A stretch of DNA of 64,000 bases from Tribonema minus (taxonomy: Eukaryota > Sar > Xanthophyceae > Tribonematales > Tribonemataceae). The stretch lies in NCBI GenBank assembly GCA_017506865.1, contig JAFCMP010000007.1, positions 124,001 through 188,000 of the forward strand, read 5' to 3'. A model generated the notes under the pieces. That model did not search any database and was not told where the DNA came from. It saw nothing but the letters and a program-made list of their open reading frames with translations. This document shows positions 35,101-45,324 of the stretch, piece by piece. The stretch's first letter is position 1; every line of letters begins with the position of its first letter. A program made the position numbers and the translations under genes.

Positions 35101-38100
35101 CCGGTAGTCGTCCGCGTGTACCAGCATGAGCTGCATGGCCTTCTCCTGCTGCCGCGCAGTTGCATTGAGCATTGGCTGCTTGATGCGACCTGTTGTTACA
35201 GTTACACTCGCCTGCCCCGCTGTAAATGTTACAGTTACACTCACCTGCCCCGCTGTAACCGTCGAAATGCTCCGGTAGTCGTCCGCGTGCACCTGCATGA
35301 GCTGCATGGCCTTCTCCTGCTGCCGCGCCGTGGCGTTGAGCATTGGCTGCTTGATGTGCAGCTCGCCGGAGTAGACGCGCACAAACTGCAGCAGCGCTCA
35401 GGCACATGCGCACCGCAATCAGCAATAATTTAGCATGGCAAACTCCTGATTTTGATGTCTACTGTAGTGCATTGAGACCAGGGGTCAACACCAGGTTTGA
35501 GGGTAAGGGTTTGGTTTGAAGTTTGCATAAACTGCAGCAGCGCTCAAGCACATGTGCACACCGCAGTCAGCGCCGCAAATACCTACCGTAGTGCACTGAG
35601 GTCAAGTGTTGAAGCTCAATGTGCAGCTCGCCGGAGTAGACGCGCACAAACTGCAGCAGCGCTCAGGCACATACGCACTGCAATCAGCATGGCAAACACC
35701 TGATTTGTGTCTACGTTCGTGCATCACGACTGAGCGTTGACGCCAGAATGAGGAATAGCATTAGGTTTGGGGGGTAGCGCACAAACTGCAGCAGCGCTCA
35801 GGCACATGCGCACTGCAATTTGCAATAATCCAGCATAGCAAACACCTGGTATTGCGTGTACTGTAGTGCACTGAGAGTCCATTTGAGACTGAATGTTGAC
35901 ACCAGCTTGAGGACTAGAATAAGGTGTTGAGATAGCGCAAAAACCGCAGCAGCGTTCAAGCATAGACGCACTGCAATCAGCAACAGTTTAGCATGGCAAA
36001 CACCTGGTATCTGTCTACTGTACATAGTGCATTGAGACCAAAGGTTGACGCCAGATTGAGGGTTGGGGTTAGGTGTTGAGATAGCGCACAAAATGCAGTA
36101 GCGCTCAGGCAAATGCGAACCACACATCAGCACGGCAAACACCTGATTCATGTTTACTGTGGTGCATTAAGACTGAAGGTTAACGCCAGACTGAGGGTTA
36201 GCATTGGGTTTCGGGGCAAGGCACAAACTGTAGCAGCGCTTAGCACCGCTCCAGCACATGCGCACCGCAATCAGGGCTGCATACACTTGGTACTGTGTAC
36301 TGTCGTGCAACGATGCCACATTGAGTATTAGGATTTGGGTTAGGGCTGGGGTACTTGATGAAGCCCCTGTATGGTGGTCGGCAGTGTCTGTCTGCATTGC
36401 ATCTCAACGTCATATATACATACATACACTACAGCATGCGGCAGCGCTTAGGCGCAGGTGCACGGAGCGCTGCTGCAGGCTGTGATGTATGAACTGCAGC
36501 AGCGCTCAAGCGTGGACGCACTGGACTCGGCAGCGGCGACATGTTGCGACAGTTAGACAGCGGAAGGAAGTTGCGTGTACTGCTGGCGTAGGAGAATGAA
36601 GCAGAGCCTCCCTGTGGTTTGTGCAGTTGCTTTGATGAGCACTGTCCCCGACTGCACTATTGCAAACTTCAACAGCAGAGTTGCGCAGACATGCGCCCAC
36701 GCAGCAGCAGGCGTTAGAGCTGGTTGTCTCCAGGCGTGCTGGTTGTGTTGTGATCAGAGAGCAGGCGAAGGGAAGAGCCATACCGAGGCGCTGAGCACTG
36801 ATGATTTGCTGAGCATCTCCCCCTGGAAAGCCCAGACGACAAACCTCAAGTTCAACGTTCACCTCCACGATCATGAGAAGTCCAGCTTCACAAGTAGAAG
36901 TACAACAATTCACACCTGCTGACCCGTTTGCGACAGCCAGTGCAAAGAGCTCATCGCTGCTGTGCAGCACTGTCCCAGGACTCAAGTAAGCGCACGGGAG
37001 CACGTGCACATGTGCAACGTGCACAACCGCTTGGTGGCGGTGAAACGGCTGTACTTGTGGTCCATAACTGCTTGATGGCAGTGATTAGTCGATTCTCATG
37101 GCATAAACACAGAAGTTGAGCCTCTGCACATCGACGTCAACATCCGCTCACCACCAGAGGCTCCCTGCGCCTGTCGTGCGTGACCTTGAACGCCAGCGCC
37201 ACCAGCTTATCGCACAGCGGATCCACCGTCACATACACCCCCCCGCCGCCCTGCCAAGCCTCACTTCCCGCCCCCCCCCCCGCCGCCGCTGCAGCCGCAA
37301 CCTTCCTCCCCTTCTTCCCCCGCTTCCCCCGCACCCCCCCCTGACCCCCCGCATTGGCCGGCAGCACCCCTGTTGCGGGGGGGCGGTCCAAGGGGGAGGG
37401 CAGGAAGGCGATGGCGCTGTCCAGGAGGGGCTCCACGCCTATGCCGCGCAGCGCCGCGCCGCAAAGGACGGGGATGCCCGCTTGCGCGAGGCAGATGCGC
37501 CTGAGCGCGCCCAGGAGGGTCTGCACGTCGTAGGCGCCCTGCGCTTCGCCTGCAGAGGCAGCAACAGTGATGGCGATGGTGAGGACATGCGGCGAGCGGT
37601 GGTGCCGAGGCTTTTTGCAGTATTACGGTGGCGAAGATGGTAGGCGCCTTGCGCATTGCCTGCAACGGCAGCAATATCGAGTACAAGTAATGTTGCCGAC
37701 AATGTGGGCATTGTCGGAGGTTGACTGCCAGGGCTTGTTGTTGCAAAAAGGCGGCAATGTTGCAGGCTGTGTGAACAGCATGATGAGCAGTTGATGTTCT
37801 GAATAACTCCATTGACTACCCCCCCTCTCTCCCGGGTACCAAGTACATTATGCTGCCTGCCAACTCAATGAGTCCCAGTAACCCTGCGCATTGTTTCAAC
37901 ATGGCTGCTCTCAGCTGATAGAGATCTCAATACTGCATGAGTGTCTTGCTGTCGCATGCCACCAAGTCTGTTTTTCATGCGTTGCGAAAGCTCTGTGGCA
38001 TCGAGCAGTTCAGTCATGTGTGACGCTTATATAGTTTCAGTATTAACTCAGTTGCGCATGCCAGACTTTCCTCGGCTTCGCAGAGGCACCTATCCACTAA

Positions 38101-39185
38101 TGCCTTGCCAGTCGCACCCAAGGCCATTGGCACTTGCGCATTGGCTTTCTGGCCTTCAGCGCATCAGCTCTCACAGTAGCGGCAGCAGCAGCAGCAGTGC
38201 TCACACCTCAGACCTGCGCTGCTGTCTTAATCTGTTGACTGATCTACTGAGCTCTGCTGTCATACTGCACACAGGTGCTTCAAACGCACCGTGCCACGTG
38301 TACTACCCACCACAAGCACATGACATTCCAGGCTCCATTGAAGCCACTGCAGCAGTCACTTGCCTTCGCTGAGGTACGTATCTATAAATGCCTCATCCGC
38401 CTCCGCCATGCCCATTTAGCAGCTGCAGCAGCAGCGCTCAGCCCCGGACACCCCCCATATTCGATTCAGCGGTGACATGCTACCTGTGATCGTAAGTACG
38501 CCAGAGCATCTGTGCTTCCAGGCTCAAACCTGCTTGTGCACTGCAGCACTCTATATCTGCAGCACTATCATAGTAATTGAGTCACTGACCTTCGCTGAGA
38601 TATGTGTCCATGAACGCCTCGTCCGCCTCCGCCATGCCCATCAGCAGCTCCGCGCGCGCCGCCGCAGCAGCAGCGCTCAACCCCGGACACCCCCCCTCCA
38701 GCTCCCCCAGTGCCACACGTCTCAGCTCCACGGTATCCACGTCCCCCTCCCACCGCCCCCCCGGTTGATATACGAGTCCCTCCATGGCTATCAAGTCAAC
38801 TGCCCCCTTGAAACCCCCTTCGGACCCTATGGGGAGCTGAATGGGGAGGGGGGTGACGCCGAGGCGGTTGCGGAGCGTCTGAACTGCAATGTTGAAGTCC
38901 GCGCCCTGGCGGTCCATCTTGTTGACGAAGGCGATGGCGGGCACGTTGTGGCTCGTCGCCGTGCGCCAGACGGTCTCGGTCTGCGCCTGCATATGTATGT
39001 TACGTGGGGTATGTATGCAGCATGGGTGTTGGACAGATGTCAAGTGAGCGTGGAGTCTGTGTGCTGATGGGGGTTGTGATGGCATTGCAGGATGCGCAGC
39101 GTATGCCGTCGGCAGCGCACTCACGCGTCTGCTGTGTGCTGTGCGTGGGCCACGTGTCCGCTGTAACCCTAACCCTAACCCTAAA

Positions 39186-39219
<34 letters not shown>

Positions 39220-40860
39220 GTGCGCTGTGCGTGTGCCATGCGTGCATTAGAGTATTGGCGTGGTCAGGACTTGGTAATGGCGCCTCAGGCTAGCAGCAGC
39301 AAACGAGACTTACATGCTGGCAGCGGCATGGCACTGTGCAAGATTTACAGCGACCACTGGATATGCCGTTGTGTATGCACGCTGCCTTGTGCATACAGCA
39401 GCATTTAACTTCAGGGGCTCCGAAGGTGAGCAGTACATCATGCACATATCATAAAGCAAGTCATGTGTCAGTGCCACTGTCAACAGTCATTGTGAACAAA
39501 ACGTGATGGTGAAACAGCATGATTTGACTGCGTGCAATCTAGGGCGAGCGCTGACTCATCAAGCACGTCTCCCCAATACTACCTTATTGCCACTACGCCA
39601 TTGGTGCTGTTATGCGTCTGTACACTGGCAACAGCACCCAGCTATAGTATCGTTTGTGTCCCACCAAATAACATTGAGACAGCAATGCACCTAATGCCAT
39701 CAACTTCATCCAGCACTGCCTTGATATCACAACTCCAAAGTTATTGCTTATCACGCATGCTGTGTCATGACCAGCCCCAGCGATACTTTGCCCAATCGAA
39801 TGAATATGATGGACACTGTAAATATGCACCTGTACGCCAGCAACAGCATCCAGCACCAGCACCGCTCCGTCCAGCACACGCACGGCTCGCTCCACTTCAA
39901 TGCTGAAGTCCTGAAGGGCACATGCAACAGAGCATGCACAATGCGTAACGATTAAGCCATTGTCTGCTGCTAGAGGAGTTGAAACCAGATGCGTCGTCAC
40001 AGCAGTTGAGTTCAACTACCTAGAAGTGCATTGAGCATTAGAGTTGCGGCTGTGTGCCTGTGCCCATTTGCAAAAGAGCGAGCTGTGGTGCTCCCGCTGA
40101 TTGACGATGTCGCATGATTGGTCAGATAATGTACTCTGATGAACACAAACAGGGCACAGTGAAAACATGCCGTGATTAGATACTATGTAAGAATGCGTTG
40201 GCGTCTCTCCCGATCGGCTTATACTCAGGTGATGCACGAGCTAGCTCGCTCTGCTGTGGAAGCTGCCACATTTGGACACAGTATGCATGCTCGCATTCAT
40301 GTCATTGATCGCGGAAGCATGTTTTGCGTCAGCGTTCTCATGAGCGCATAGCAGATGAGCACCACGCGCAATGAGCGCTTTGCATCAGTGAAGTGTTGGC
40401 AAAGCTGCTTGGAAGAACCGGCCTGTGTGACGAATCTGCATGACGGCACACTTACAACATGCCCGGGAGTGTCGATGAGGTTGACGTGATGTCCGTTCCA
40501 CTCCACGCTCACAGCAGCCGACTGTATTGTGATCCCCCTCTCCCGCTCCTGCGGCATGAAGTCCGTTACGGTGTCGCCAGTATCGACGCTGCCCTGATGC
40601 CTCGTGTCTCCCACGATGTACAGCATCCGTTCGGTGGTAGTGGTCTTGCCTGCATCGATGTGTGCTATGATGCCAAGGTTTCTGATCAGCCGCATGCGCT
40701 CTTCCACTGCTGCAGGTGAATTTGCCTGGCTGCTCAACAGTGCTCGCTGTTGACATGATGCTGCTAGCCGAGAAGCTGATGCAAGCTTGCTATTCACAAG
40801 CCATCGCGGCCTTTGAACAAGCAGACCACAGGCTCGCCGCCTGGCAGTTGACAGCAACAT
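29192..40860 (-). CDS. GFM2: Mitochondrial ribosome-recycling GTPase, GFM2/RRF2 (EF-G family)
   Basis: Eleven exons join in phase: 40860-40456, 39910-39830, 38986-38590, 37549-37152, 35385-35245, 33757-33608, 32871-32741, 32057-31924, 31220-31079, 30198-29974, 29420-29192 (stop), giving 810 aa (human GFM2 is about 779). It splits mitochondrial ribosomes after termination, with the recycling factor. The first ~48 residues are Arg/Ala/Ser/Leu-rich, a mitochondrial presequence. G motifs: AHIDAGKTT (66-74), RGIT (108-111), DTPGH (130-134), NKMD (184-187), [24 protein letters not shown] and [13 protein letters not shown] point to GFM2 rather than GFM1. Domain II-V blocks are [61 protein letters not shown] and [16 protein letters not shown] Gly/Ala/Lys insert sits in exon 4. 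The intron after 33608 appears to be GC-AG. The 3' neighbour is convergent. Confidence 0.93.
29515..29850 (-). repeat. Echoes of GFM2 exon 11 acceptor edge and exon 10 donor edge
   Basis: 29518-29562 repeats the exon 11 start (CTTTGATGATGGCACGCCTG vs CTTTGATGATGGCGCGCCTG at 29404). 29599-29660 and 29780-29848 repeat the exon 10 donor region (CTCACCTGTGCGTGGTGAGA, real at 29970). Acceptor copies are next to exon 11 and donor copies next to exon 10, in one intron. Confidence 0.9.
31640..31830 (-). repeat. Echoes of GFM2 exon 8 donor edge
   Basis: CATGCGCCGCCCTGGCAGCA followed by CTCGTAGTCACCGTG appears at about 31792 and 31678, with a remnant at 31643. The real exon end is CATGCGCCGCCCCGGCAGCA at 31931. 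Confidence 0.9.
32595..32650 (-). repeat. Echo of GFM2 exon 7 donor edge
   Basis: AACAACCTCCAGGTGCGGCT and GGCCGGTGTCCTTG resemble the real exon end 32749-32805. It lies downstream of the exon. Confidence 0.8.
32940..33020 (-). repeat. Echo of GFM2 exon 7 acceptor edge
   Basis: GGGTCCTCTCTGCATATGAT through TTCCTGCGGGGCGGTATGAG repeats 32829-32890, the exon 7 start and intron tail. Confidence 0.92.
33455..33550 (-). repeat. Echo of GFM2 exon 6 donor edge
   Basis: CTTCAAGTTGAACTTGCCTC and CTGACTGGACAAATCGGACT recur from the real donor region at 33591-33660. Both copies carry GCAAG at the donor position, supporting a GC donor that predates the duplication. Confidence 0.9.
33865..34175 (-). repeat. 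Two echoes of GFM2 exon 6 acceptor edge
   Basis: 33870-33990 repeats GTTGTGGTGCCCCGCGATCG and CTGCCACCTGTCGC with its GTTAGCAGGTGAAGTTTACT intron flank. A weaker copy spans about 34050-34170. The real exon start is at 33757. Confidence 0.85.
35063..35185 (-). repeat. Echo of GFM2 exon 5 donor edge
   Basis: It encodes [20 protein letters not shown] with a follow-on VHADDYRSI, nearly as in exon 5 (35385-35245), then a changed end. It lies downstream of the exon and spans most of its length. Confidence 0.93.
35386..36535 (-). repeat. Array of about nine echoes of GFM2 exon 5 acceptor edge
   Basis: The block CGCACAAACTGCAGCAGCGC (true acceptor at 35386) recurs with decay near 35524, 35651, 35778, 35936, 36086, 36222, 36437 and 36493. 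Most copies keep the flank GCA..TGCGCACTGCAATCAGCA and GGCAAACACCTG, so the period is about 110-160 bp. The array makes up about two thirds of the intron between exons 4 and 5. Confidence 0.93.
37630..37685 (-). repeat. Echo of GFM2 exon 4 acceptor edge
   Basis: TAGGCGCCTTGCGCATTGCC and TGCAACGGCAGCAA repeat 37531-37564 (TAGGCGCCCTGCGCTTCGCC, TGCAGAGGCAGCAA). It lies upstream of the exon. Confidence 0.88.
38350..38465 (-). repeat. Echo of GFM2 exon 3 donor edge
   Basis: CCTTCGCTGAGGTACGTATC through CCCCGGACACCCCCCAT follows 38589-38695 closely. It holds an in-frame stop and lost codons, so it is not an alternative exon. Confidence 0.92.
39161..39219 (-). repeat. Interstitial telomere-like repeat (CCCTAA)~9
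   Basis: About nine CCCTAA/CCCTAAA units, the longest array of the window, lie in the GFM2 intron between exons 2 and 3. Confidence 0.95.
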
Positions 40861-42163
40861 GGTTATTTGTCAGATCTCGGCAGCATCAAGCCCATTGCTA
40901 CAGTGGTAGGTGCAAATTCTGCTTCAGGCTCATCCAGCTGTGGTGCTGTTCATGTACCACGGAAGATCCACTCACACGCAATGGGGTGACGCGCCTCGTT
41001 GAACTCTGAGTTGAAGCTCTTTTTGTTGGGGAGCGAGATCAACAACGCAAGCAAGATCTGCGGAATGACTTGCTCTTATAGTGGTGCGACGTGCTGCCCA
41101 TGCACTGTGGTCAATGTACCGAATCCGAACGGGGAAACGCTAAAGTCTTCTGCGCGCAGTGTGGCATGCAGCGAAGTGGCATGGGGGCAGGGCAACGCAA
41201 TCGCCAGAGCCAGTGGGGACGCTAGGCCCCGTAGCCCTTGCTAAGCCAGCAGCAGTGGCGTGACGGGTTGCTGTTGAGGAGTGGTGTGCCCGGTCGACCA
41301 CAGACGCAGGCACTTCAAATGTAGGCAATTGGTCCAACATGGACGTCAATGACGTGCTAATTATCACCTGCAGAGCTTTCTGTCTGATGTACATACATAT
41401 TGTCTTGGAAGATAAGAGAGGCTGCACAAAAATATACAGATCACCCTTCGTCAATTTTTTTAATGTGTTTGTCAGCACTGTCACGTGTTTGTCAACTCTG
41501 TCATATGCAAATGTAACAATCGATCAAGTGCTCCCATCGCAAACCAGTCACAAGTCACACACATTGCAGCAGTAAACATGGTTTGAGTAGTACTGAGATT
41601 GACAGCCGCGCATCAGCGGCTCTTTCAGTGAGAATGGCATTGACACAGAAAAGGTGAAAGCGTTAAGATCGAGAAGGACACAACAGCGTGAAATTGCAAA
41701 CCTGGTTGTATTTACACAGCGTACCTTTTGCTGCTATGCAACTTATGCATGTCATTAAACCGCAGTGGCTGCAGCGTTGTGACCTCACAGCCGGTGACAA
41801 TGACCTGATGCGCGTTGCCGCTTTGCTATGTCATGCCTGCACCAGCACCAAAGCTGGCCAGCGCACTACCTGCACACAGCAGGCCCAGTGTTGGCGTTGC
41901 AGCTGCTCACAGGGCGACAGCATCTGCTCTGGCTGCATGTGATTTTGCTGCGCGCTGGCGCGACATGAGCACTGCCATCGCTCCTTCACAACATGGCGGG
42001 CACCAACGCTCAGCTATGTGATGGTATTGCAGTACGGGGCAGGGCCAGCCACAGATGAGCCAGCGCACGTGCTGCCAGCACCTGCTGCTCACTGCTCAGG
42101 GCATGTTCAACCCTAGAAGCGAGCAGCGTGAGCTATGTAGCGCCAGCCTTAGAGCAGCGCGAA
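40861..42163. other. Intergenic DNA between GFM2 start and ISCA2 stop
   Basis: About 1.3 kb holds the GFM2 5' flank. Only short overlapping frames occur, none with a domain. AT content is higher than in exons around 41340-41560. No clear core promoter was seen. Confidence 0.4.
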
Positions 42164-44320
42164 CTAGTCGCGTGCGGGGTTCGCTTCGAAAGCTTTGACG
42201 GCGAAGGAGCTGCCGCAGCCGCACGCGTTTTCGCTGTTGGGGTTGTTGAGGACAGAGAAGGCGGCTCGCATCATGTCCTGCTGGAAGTCCACGGTCGCGC
42301 CCTTCACAAAACCCAGGCTCACTTCGTCGATGACCACCTGCACCGGCAGAAAGCACAACCAACATGAGTTGTGGTTTGGGATTAAAGTTTACAATCGACC
42401 TTGTAATTGGTTATACTGCAATCCAATCAATGGGTATTTGGGCACGTAAGAATGATGGTGCCTCGCACTGGAAATTGTCTCAAGCAGTGGAGCATCACCA
42501 GGGCTTATTCCGTATTGATCACTGACGACAGAGTCGGCAGCGCACCAACTTCTGCCTGCTGACCTCGCAACGTCACGACAATATGCTGGCACAGAGCATC
42601 AGCATGAGTTGAGGTCTGGGGCTGGGGTTTGTGGTCGGGTTAGTGTGTGTATTGCATATTTGTACCGACTGCTATGTATGATGCCATGCACTGTGGATTG
42701 TCTCAAGTGCTGCAGCACCAAAGGCGTTTATCCCCCATTTGTGACTGATGGTGAATACGACAGCGCAGCAACGGCCAATAATGCAGCGCAGCAACTCCTG
42801 CTGAAAGTCCACAATGTCACACTTGGCCACATGCGGGCGAGCTGCGCCCATCACCACCTGCAGTCCCACACTGCAATGTACTTGCGATATCTTGGCCTAG
42901 ACTTGCTTCGGCTTGCATTGCGCGGCATCACCATGCACAAGAAGCATTAAGCATGATGCGCAAGTGGCGGAAGCCGTTACTAATGTTAACCTCTGCTGGA
43001 GTTCAAAGCTTCACCAGAGGAGAGTCAACAAGTCCTGAAGTTGACTGACTCGATGGATGGGCGTGCACTCAAACGAAGCAGCGCAAACAAAGGTGTCATT
43101 GGAAGCTGTGACAACAAGCACCAGGTTTCATTGTCAACCTAGCACTACGTTCATATGGTTCAGCGATTGCGTGCGGCACTGTGCTGATTTTGTACAGGCG
43201 TGCGCATTTACTAATACAAAAGTGCTGTTACCGGCCAAGTAATGTGCATGTAACCTGTTGAGAGGCCAACAACCCCCTTGCGAAGTGGCAAGTACTGTCA
43301 ATGACACCAAGTGATCAAAAGTGTCGAGCAACCATCAAATAGCCAAGAACTCAGGGCTGACCGAGGAGAACTCAGGGCTGACTGAGGACCATGTGCGTTG
43401 GCGAGTTGCTGTCACATCATGTGTTTCGATGTGCAGCGGTGTGTTGCGCAGCACGATGACGGCGCATGTCCCTTCAGCAAGGCCAAGTGCGGTTCTTAAA
43501 GGCCCCTACTTAGAAAACACGCACGTGGGAGTACACCTATGCAGTTCATTGCAAGTGCCAGAACACATCAAAACATGACAGTGGGCTTTGTACAAACACG
43601 ACCATTGAGCGCATTCCGATGCGCACGAGTAGTGCCGATTGACTGGAGGGAGCTGCACATTGTGAAGCGGAAGACACTTCCTGCCTGTGTCATGCACGAT
43701 GGGATGGCCTAACTCAATCAGCAATGATGGCTGCGAGAAAACATCTGTCAATCCATATCTTGAAGTTTGTGAAGTGAAATGAAATCACGCACCTGTGCAC
43801 CATCGCGCTCAAATATGATGTCCGGAGTGTCAATTTCCTCATCTCCTGTGCCATCATCCATAGTGAATGTGTACTGGAACCCGCTGCACCCTCCCCCTTC
43901 CACGCTCAAGCGCAATCGCAGCGGCGCGTCGCCTCCCCTCCTCTTCCGCAGCTGGTTGATTCGCTCCGCACAGGATTTGGTGACGATGACAGCGTCATCG
44001 AGAGACTGAGGTCCAATGCTGCTGTTGCTAGTGCTCTCACTCTGCCGCTGTGTACTCAAGCACCGGTTTTGTCGTACGTGGCCGCTGTGGTCGATGAAAG
44101 CTGTGCATGACAGCGCTGGTGTGACTGCGCTGGTTCTGCGGCCGCTGCTTTGTATGCTGGATGAGTACCGCTGTGCCGATATGAATCGCTCACGCCGTAC
44201 GCCCTTGCCCGCTGCTGCGACAACTCCAGCGTGGCAGTAACACCTCCGAACTGCACCTGCGAAGATCGGCTGCCGCCATGCTGGTGTCGTCAAGCGCCTC
44301 GCCGCAGCAGTATACGCCAT
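42164..44320 (-). CDS. ISCA2: ISCA2-type iron-sulfur cluster assembly protein (A-type carrier)
   Basis: Two exons, 44320-43793 and 42337-42164, join in phase 0 to give 233 aa. A-type carriers act late in mitochondrial Fe-S assembly, delivering [4Fe-4S] clusters. The three conserved cysteines are present: C145 in EGGGCSGFQYTF, and C215 and C217 in NACGCGSSFAVK. The HesB/IscA domain begins at about VIVTKSCAERINQL (residue 111) and includes VVIDEVSLGFVKGATVDF. The first ~100 residues are Arg/Ser/Ala-rich and basic (MAYTAAARRLTTPAWRQ), a mitochondrial presequence, longer than usual. The Met at 44320 is preferred over one 46 codons upstream because the presequence starts there. RAR-type upstream sequence is divergent from the RING gene. 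The second exon is preceded by degraded copies of its own start. Confidence 0.93.
42345..42880 (-). repeat. Echoes of ISCA2 exon 2 acceptor edge
   Basis: About 42780-42870 reads VVMGAARPHVAKCDIVDFQQ on the minus strand, as against VVIDEVSLGFVKGATVDFQQ in the real exon. The flank pairs GGCAGAAAGCACAACCAACA (42349) with GGCACAGAGCATCAGCATGA (42588), and CTGGAAATTGTCTCAAGCAG (42469) with CTGTGGATTGTCTCAAGTGC (42690), showing about two duplicated units. Confidence 0.82.
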
Positions 44321-45324
44321 CGTATGATGCTCTCGCAAGTACGACACGGACAGAAAGCCGGAGCGATCACCAACTCTCAGCTCGAGCTCTCTTTTGTTGG
44401 GACAATGGAACTTCAACTGTTTAACTTCAGGACCACCTCCACGCCTAGACATCTTCAAAGCATATCAATCCGCTGTCAGCGGGGACATGTACGAATGCTG
44501 TTGCTAGTGCTGCGGCTGCAGCGCTGGAGCCCCGCGTCTGATGCACGCCAACCTATCGACCCGTGATTGAACTGTCTCAGCTCGGCGGAGTGCCAGGAAA
44601 CCGGGCCGCTCTCGGCTTTTACATCTGAAAGCGCAGGCGTCATGATAAGGTATTGAACAGTTTGCCTTTCTTGTCAGGCTTGGTACATGTCCTCGCCTGC
44701 TGCCTGTCCGTGTGCCGGTGTATCGTATCCGTTTGGCGTGGTTGCCTCGGATGTGGTTACTCTTGACTTGGCGCTGGCGATGTAAGCACCTGACGTTGTG
44801 ACAGTTGCCTTCGTTGGCAGCGTCTGTGACTGATGATTCTCGTGAGCTGCTCATGCAGCAGAGTAGACGGTGCATATTTCGGGTGCTGGGCGCAGCGGGC
44901 TTTTGCGACACCTGACGGCTTAGGCCTCTGTTACAAGGCTGCGCCTTAGTTTTTAATGTGGTTGAGCCACCTCATGTCCACTGCCTTGTGCAGACAGGCT
45001 GGCTGATAAGTTACCCTTTAGGCGAGCCATCAGGCAGACGAGGTGTCCAAGCGACCCCTGCATGCATTTCAGCAGTTGATGTTCATTGCAACGTGTATGG
45101 GCGCTTTGCTGCTAGGCGCACTGCTGTCGGCAGCCATGGCACAAATGTATTGGTTTCCAACTTGTCAACTCACAGTCACCACCTTTGCCAGGTGACGACA
45201 GCCTCAGCCGCTGAGACACCGCCACCAGCATCATGCCATACTGCCTGCAGCAGCAGCTCAGCTGTGGCAAGTCACCAGCCCCCTGTACTCTCAGACCCCA
45301 CTACACCACTCCAGCACTTCATAC
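44321..45324. promoter_or_regulatory. Shared 5' interval of ISCA2 and RING gene
   Basis: About 1 kb lies between divergent starts. A minus frame 44911-44504 and a plus frame from 44958 are open, but neither shows a domain or family match. The interval should contain both promoters. No TATA or specific sites were identified. Confidence 0.35.

Noticed and set aside
35386..36535. CRISPR-like array
   Set aside because: The units are degenerate, repeat and spacer are not distinct, the repeat is an exon edge, and the host is a eukaryote.
29192..40860. Assignment as mitochondrial EF-G1 (GFM1)
   Set aside because: The [32 protein letters not shown] region, cited here by its core [15 protein letters not shown], and the exon order match GFM2/RRF2 better.
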